From 2-02-FULL-43-11-A sp964477065 (GTDB lineage Bacteria > Patescibacteriota > Microgenomatia > UBA1406 > HO2-37-13b): a stretch of 17,784 nt of DNA. How positions within the stretch are numbered: position 1 is the first letter of the stretch; each line of letters opens with the position of its first letter. The notes under the pieces are model-generated. The model saw only the letters and a list, made by a program, of their open reading frames with translations, made no database searches and was not told where the DNA came from. The stretch spans positions 1-17,784 of the forward strand of contig CAYZCU010000019.1 of assembly GCA_964477065.1 (NCBI GenBank), given 5' to 3'. The translations under genes were made by a program, and so were the position numbers. Of this stretch, positions 14,758 through 17,784 are shown one piece after another.

Positions 14758-14789
14758 TTCAATATAGTGATTTATTGAGTAAAATGCAA
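14739..14789. promoter_or_regulatory. Compact divergent promoter between pilB and the delta'-like gene
   Basis: The two start codons are only 36 nt apart. Minus strand: TTGCAT (14789-14784), 17 nt, TATATT (14766-14761), directing transcription into pilB. Plus strand: TTGGCA (14739-14744), 18 nt, TATAGT (14763-14768). These two -10 boxes share four bases. A second plus-strand option is TAAAAT (14780-14785), 8 nt before ATG 14794, which would give a leaderless mRNA and overlap the minus-strand -35. Either way the two promoters cannot be occupied independently. Confidence 0.5.
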
Positions 14790-14793
14790 ACAT

Positions 14794-15447
14794 ATGATGC
14801 CTCAGATATTTGTACATACGGACGCTGATCAACTTGAGGATTTTGCACGATCATTAGCGCAAAAACTAGGTATTCATGCGAGTAATCAATTCACTCTGCA
14901 TCCTGAAAAAAGCATCTTCACAATCGATAAAGCCCGTGAAATGCAAGATATTGCTTTGCATGCGCAAGATCTATCACTGATTGTAGTCTATGATTTTGAT
15001 ACAGCTCGTGCTGAAAGTCAAAATGCGTTGCTTAAAACGCTTGAGGATATGACAGATCGTGTGGTATATGTTCTAGGAGTGCGAGATGTGTCGTTGATTT
15101 TAGATACGATACTTTCTCGCTGTCAGGTGTCATATGCTTCTTCACACGATAAACTAACCCATGATCGTGTTGAGAAGTATGGCTTGAATCCAGATGTTGC
15201 CACCTTATCTTCATATCTCTCTGTCTCATCAGCGATTCCAAAAGATGATGCTTCACAGCTCGTAGATGAGCTTATATCCCTCTATCGCTTGCGCTACAGT
15301 GAGCATGCATACGATGGGTATGTAGCAAGTATGCGAGGTCTGCTTGATGTTCGCAGACAACTGATCTATGCACATGTCTCAGTGGAATGTGCACTTGATA
15401 TGGTGGGATACCTCCTTGCAGATGCTGGTGTTATTCGTACTGCATAA
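14794..15447 (+). CDS. DNA polymerase III subunit delta'-like protein, short form without Walker A
   Basis: A 217-aa protein resembling the clamp-loader delta' subunit (HolB), which helps place the sliding clamp on DNA. Visible family features are FTIDKAREMQDIALHA (about 42-57), LIVVYDFDTARAESQNALLKTLED (motif around 75-85) and TILSRCQV (about 105-112, the clamp-loader SRC motif). A normal delta' is about 300 aa or more; here the N-terminal AAA+ part with the P-loop region is missing, and there is no Walker A. Delta' subunits generally do not hydrolyse ATP, so this need not abolish function. Starts at 14794 and 14797 are adjacent. It is encoded opposite pilB and just upstream of the minor pilin run; no link to the pilus is implied by its sequence. 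Confidence 0.72.
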   Translation: MMPQIFVHTDADQLEDFARSLAQKLGIHASNQFTLHPEKSIFTIDKAREMQDIALHAQDLSLIVVYDFDTARAESQNALLKTLEDMTDRVVYVLGVRDVSLILDTILSRCQVSYASSHDKLTHDRVEKYGLNPDVATLSSYLSVSSAIPKDDASQLVDELISLYRLRYSEHAYDGYVASMRGLLDVRRQLIYAHVSVECALDMVGYLLADAGVIRTA

Positions 15448-15456
15448 TGCCCGTAT

Positions 15457-15486
15457 TTGACTTCGTATCAAACGTGGTGCTATGAT
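15457..15486 (+). promoter_or_regulatory. Promoter of the minor pilin operon, leaderless type
   Basis: TTGACT (15457-15462) is followed after 18 nt by TATGAT (15481-15486). Six nt separate this -10 from the ATG at 15493, so transcription should begin at the start codon. The promoter lies just after the stop codon of the delta'-like gene (15447). Confidence 0.65.
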
Positions 15487-15492
15487 GAAGAT

Positions 15493-15954
15493 ATGCATAA
15501 GCAGGAAAAAGGATTTACGCTCATTGAGGTGCTTCTTGTTGTTGTCTTACTCAGTATTTTGTATGTTGTTGGCCTTTCTTCATACACGCACATACATGAA
15601 AAGAGCCTCGATCAGCGTCGTAAAACAGATATTGAAGAAATTCGTTCTGCGCTTGAGCAATATCGAAGTGTCAATTCTGCCTATCCGACGCCAACTGGAA
15701 CGAATGGACTGCCATTTGGGACTGCCGGCTTGACGGATGACTCGCATACATACATGGAAATCATTCCGCAAGATCCTCAGTATCCCGTCAGGCAATATAA
15801 CTACGCTATTGATGATGATGATTATCTTCTCTCCACACAGCTTATCACGCCTGAAACGACCGCCTGCCAAGTTCCACCTGGGGGTGATACGTGTGGTCAA
15901 GCAAGTTCAGGGTTTGGCTGCAACTACTGCTATGGATCATATGGCAAAAAATAA
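15493..15954 (+). CDS. Minor pilin/pseudopilin, GspG-like
   Basis: A 153-aa prepilin with the short leader MHKQEKG and mature start FTLIEVLLVVVLLSILYVVG; the cleavage site is G7/F8 and Glu5 is present. The body has GspG-type features: IRSALEQYRSVNSAYPTPTGTNGL followed by IPQDPQYPVRQYNYA, the usual 'YPT...GL...P.DP...Y.Y' order. The C-terminus is Cys-rich (ACQ, TCGQ, GCNYCYG), with four Cys in about 25 residues, suggesting disulfides or metal binding. ATG 15493 is preferred: the frame is open back to a TTG at 15457, but that falls on the -35 box. First of four closely packed prepilin genes. Confidence 0.9.
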   Translation: MHKQEKGFTLIEVLLVVVLLSILYVVGLSSYTHIHEKSLDQRRKTDIEEIRSALEQYRSVNSAYPTPTGTNGLPFGTAGLTDDSHTYMEIIPQDPQYPVRQYNYAIDDDDYLLSTQLITPETTACQVPPGGDTCGQASSGFGCNYCYGSYGKK

Positions 15955-16420
15955 TGGATTCACGCTCATAGAGCTCCTTCTTGTTATTCTCATTTTGGGG
16001 ACACTTTCAACGCTGGGACTTCAATCATACGCTGATTTTCAAGCTCGTAAGCGGGTCGATGCTGAGACGCATATCGTGACAGGATATTTGAATCTAGCCT
16101 ACGATAAGACTGCCTCAAGTGATAAAACAAGCTCATGTGATACCTATTCAGGCTCATACACTGTCTCGCTTGCTGGTTCAGTGATGTCTTTGACGCCAGA
16201 CGGGTGTCCTGCCCTATCAACGTATACATTTGAAGATGGATTTACGTTTCCAGAAGGTGATTTTTCAACAACCTTCCTTCCTCTTGGGCGAGGAACTTCG
16301 GGAGATGCCTGTATTCTCGTCAAACATCCCACAGCCGAGCGTTGCGGTAAAATCACGATTGAGTCTTCAGGGATTGTATCATCAGATATTGTTACTCTTG
16401 CTTCATGTGTATGCCCATAA
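15941..16420 (+). CDS. Minor pilin/pseudopilin with N-terminal prepilin signal
   Basis: A 159-aa prepilin starting MAKNNG/FTLIELLLVILILGTLSTLG, with the cleavage site G6/F7 and Glu5 present. The body has few family-specific features; six Cys (SSCDT, DGC, DAC, ERC and CVC at the end) suggest disulfides. It could be a GspH/FimT-like minor pilin, but I cannot confirm a subtype. The ATG at 15941 (alternative 15932) overlaps the end of the preceding pilin gene by 14 nt. An open frame reaches back to 15737, but that part overlaps the previous gene and has no pilin features, so it is not used. Confidence 0.85.
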   Translation: MAKNNGFTLIELLLVILILGTLSTLGLQSYADFQARKRVDAETHIVTGYLNLAYDKTASSDKTSSCDTYSGSYTVSLAGSVMSLTPDGCPALSTYTFEDGFTFPEGDFSTTFLPLGRGTSGDACILVKHPTAERCGKITIESSGIVSSDIVTLASCVCP

Positions 16421-16905
16421 TAAAAATACCTCATCAGAAAAAGCGCCAAGCCGGGGTAACGCTTCTGGAAGCGTTGATATTTATGACTATTCTTTCGATT
16501 ATTATGCTAGCTATCGTCTATGCAACAACCCTTGCCTTGAAGCGCACCCAATTTAATCAGCATAAGATATTTGCTACTCGATACATGGAAGAAGCGCAAG
16601 AATGGGTACGAGGTGAAAAGGAGGTCAATTGGACGACATTTTTAAATCGCTCCCCCGGTACGTATTGTATGAATGAGGACATGACGACGTGTTCAGATGC
16701 GGGATCCTGTTGGTCACAAGCAACCGCGTGTGATGCAGATGATTTTTCACTTGGAAGCTCAGGTGGATTGCAAAATGGTTACTCTCGATCAATGGTCCTG
16801 ACCACGTCTGGTTCGAGTGTCCACGTTGAGACGACGGTAAGCTGGAAAGACGGACCAAATATATTTGATGTCACCAGTGATACGACCTTTTCCCGATGGG
16901 AGTAA
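16405..16905 (+). CDS. Minor pilin, PilV/GspI-like
   Basis: A 166-aa prepilin. The leader ends in QKKRQAG, followed by VTLLEALIFMTILSIIMLAIVY; cleavage is at G17/V18 and Glu5 is present. The first mature residue is Val rather than the usual Phe. The body holds YMEEAQEWVRGEKEVNWTTF, which resembles the 'A...AR..E.L...' stretch of PilV/GspI-type proteins, followed by a Cys-containing loop (YCMNED, TTCSD, GSCWS, TACDA) and a beta-rich C-terminus. The gene overlaps the previous one by 16 nt (10 nt if it starts at ATG 16411), with no Shine-Dalgarno. The subtype is inferred from order and general form. Confidence 0.83.
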   Translation: MCMPIIKIPHQKKRQAGVTLLEALIFMTILSIIMLAIVYATTLALKRTQFNQHKIFATRYMEEAQEWVRGEKEVNWTTFLNRSPGTYCMNEDMTTCSDAGSCWSQATACDADDFSLGSSGGLQNGYSRSMVLTTSGSSVHVETTVSWKDGPNIFDVTSDTTFSRWE

Positions 16906-16906
16906 T

Positions 16907-17452
16907 ATGAAAAAAATATTTCACAAAAAACAGTTGCGGGGATTTACCCTTATTGAGCTCACGATCGTGCTTGCACTTTTGGGTATCATTTTGCCAGCTG
17001 TGTTTGCAATCTTTCTAGCACATCTACGTGCACAGACGAAAGTGCTTGTTCTTCAAGAAGTGAAGCGTAATGGTGATCAAGCGCTCAACACTATGGTGAC
17101 ACTGATAAAGGCAGACGGTCGATCACTCCAAGATGTTGATGGAAGCCCATTATGCCAAACAGCCGGTGCGACATTTACAGGTAATATCTACATTAATGAC
17201 ATCAATGATAATCAATTTATGTTTCACGCGGTTGAAGGACGCATTGCTTCAGAGAGTGCCAAGACAGATTATCTGACCTCTGAAAAAGTAGCAATTTCGA
17301 ATTTTGAACTGACGTGCCAACGTGACTCTCAATTCACTGCGCCACTCCTGTCTATCTCGTTTGATGTTTCCCAAGCTCAGTCGACGACGCGTGCTGAAGA
17401 ATCCGTGACCCTGCCCTATCAAACAAAAGTCCGGCTGAGGAATTTTGAATAG
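16907..17452 (+). CDS. Minor pilin, PilW/GspJ-like
   Basis: A 181-aa prepilin. The basic leader MKKIFHKKQLRG is followed by FTLIELTIVLALLGIILPAV; cleavage is at G12/F13 and Glu5 is present. The body is longer and beta-rich, with LQEVKRNGDQALNTMVTLIKADGRSL after the helix, a common PilW/GspJ-like arrangement, and two Cys. ATG 16907 is 1 nt after the previous stop, and GGGAG lies 4 nt before it, the best Shine-Dalgarno in this window. The longer frame from 16865 runs inside the PilV-like gene. Last of the four minor pilin genes. Confidence 0.87.
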   Translation: MKKIFHKKQLRGFTLIELTIVLALLGIILPAVFAIFLAHLRAQTKVLVLQEVKRNGDQALNTMVTLIKADGRSLQDVDGSPLCQTAGATFTGNIYINDINDNQFMFHAVEGRIASESAKTDYLTSEKVAISNFELTCQRDSQFTAPLLSISFDVSQAQSTTRAEESVTLPYQTKVRLRNFE

Positions 17453-17486
17453 CACAAAAATGGTGCAAAAAAAGCCTGATCCTCCC

Positions 17487-17515
17487 TTGACTTATCTGTC
17501 CATATCTCCCATACT
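17487..17515 (+). promoter_or_regulatory. Promoter of pilM, leaderless type
   Basis: TTGACT (17487-17492) is followed after 17 nt by CATACT (17510-17515), and then 6 nt before the ATG at 17522. Same layout as the promoter at 15457-15486. It lies in the 69-nt gap after the last minor pilin gene. Confidence 0.55.
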
Positions 17516-17521
17516 AAAAAC

Positions 17522-17784
17522 ATGATTGGCCAAACATGTTGTCTTGATATTGGGGAAGGTTACATCAAGGTGGTTGATGCTGAGGCATCTAAAAAAAACA
17601 TCATGATTCATTCTGCCGGATTTTCTGATATTGCCTTTAATCCGTACGCAGTCATGGCCAAAGATTATGCGATGAAAGCGTCTGAAACTATTCGCAAGCT
17701 CATTGCCGACTCGGGTATCAACAAAACAGATGTGCGCATCGTTATTCCGGATATGCAGAGCTATACGCGTGTTTTGGGCATGCC
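17522..17784 (+). CDS. pilM: Type IV pilus assembly protein PilM, 5' part only
   Basis: The first 87 codons of a gene cut by the right edge. The protein begins MIGQTCCLDIGEGYIKVVDAE, the actin-like phosphate-1 motif of PilM, and continues with KASETIRKLIADSGINKTDVRIVIPDM, which fits the PilM pattern of a helix then a strand before the 'P' motif. PilM is a cytoplasmic FtsA/actin-like protein that binds PilN and links the ATPases to the inner-membrane pilus complex. PilN, PilO and further genes would be expected downstream. The start ATG is supported by the upstream promoter (the -10 ends 6 nt before it). Confidence 0.85.
   Translation, partial: MIGQTCCLDIGEGYIKVVDAEASKKNIMIHSAGFSDIAFNPYAVMAKDYAMKASETIRKLIADSGINKTDVRIVIPDMQSYTRVLGM

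Noticed and set aside
14758..14832. N-terminal extension of PilB
   Set aside because: It would run antisense through the start of the delta'-like gene and through the divergent promoter; PilB family members do not need it.
15737..15940. N-terminal extension of the second minor pilin
   Set aside because: It is out of frame inside the preceding pilin gene, and prepilin leaders are short; MAKNNG/FTLIE is the natural start.
17453..17477. GCAC/GTGC hairpin followed by a run of A after the last minor pilin gene
   Set aside because: The stem is only 4 bp, and the run is A rather than T on the coding strand, so it cannot act as an intrinsic terminator for that strand.
1..17784. CRISPR arrays, insertion sequences, prophage genes or tRNAs
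   Set aside because: I looked for repeated units, transposase or phage motifs and tRNA-like folds, and saw none that could be supported.

Overview
The window looks like a piece of a Patescibacteria (Candidate Phyla Radiation) chromosome. The evidence is a strongly diverged 16S rRNA gene with mismatches to common 'universal' primers and a re-paired 530 loop, tightly packed genes, a compact type IV pilus (T4P) locus of the kind common in this group, and membrane glycosyltransferases of the Wzy, YfhO and DUF2723 families. UGA is used as a stop codon (for example at 5919-5921). That argues against the UGA-recoded Gracilibacteria/Absconditabacteria. I cannot name a finer lineage.

Layout, left to right. 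(1) 1-1361: 16S rRNA gene on the minus strand, its 3' end cut off by the window edge. (2) 1362-1734: rRNA leader and promoter region with a perfect 12-bp palindrome and no convincing gene. (3) 1735-3102, minus strand: a small MerR-type HTH protein gene and a divergent mreB. (4) 3101-8119, plus strand: an apparent operon of a Wzy/O-antigen-ligase-type protein with TPRs, a class I methyltransferase and a YfhO-type protein. (5) 8052-10064, minus strand: a DUF2723 (TMEM260-like) protein whose 3' end overlaps the YfhO gene antisense by 68 bp. (6) 10080-14757, minus strand: pilB-pilT-pilC, then a major pilin gene with its own promoter and an intrinsic terminator. (7) 14794-17784, plus strand: a short DNA polymerase III delta'-like gene, a tight run of four minor pilin/pseudopilin genes, and the 5' part of pilM.

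How the parts fit. PilB (extension ATPase), PilT (retraction ATPase), PilC (platform), PilM (cytoplasmic ring protein), one major pilin and four minor pilins form a nearly complete retractile T4P machine. PilN, PilO and the prepilin peptidase PilD are not seen; pilN and pilO would be expected just right of the window. The glycosyltransferase-like membrane proteins lie between mreB and the pilin genes, which suggests surface or pilin glycosylation; this is inference.

The most notable signals are: a recurring promoter architecture in which the -10 box sits exactly 6 nt before the start codon at four genes, predicting leaderless mRNAs; coordinated base-pair swaps in the 16S 530 loop, including the normally near-invariant 522-527 pair; a compact divergent promoter between pilB and the delta'-like gene; and the palindrome in the rRNA leader.
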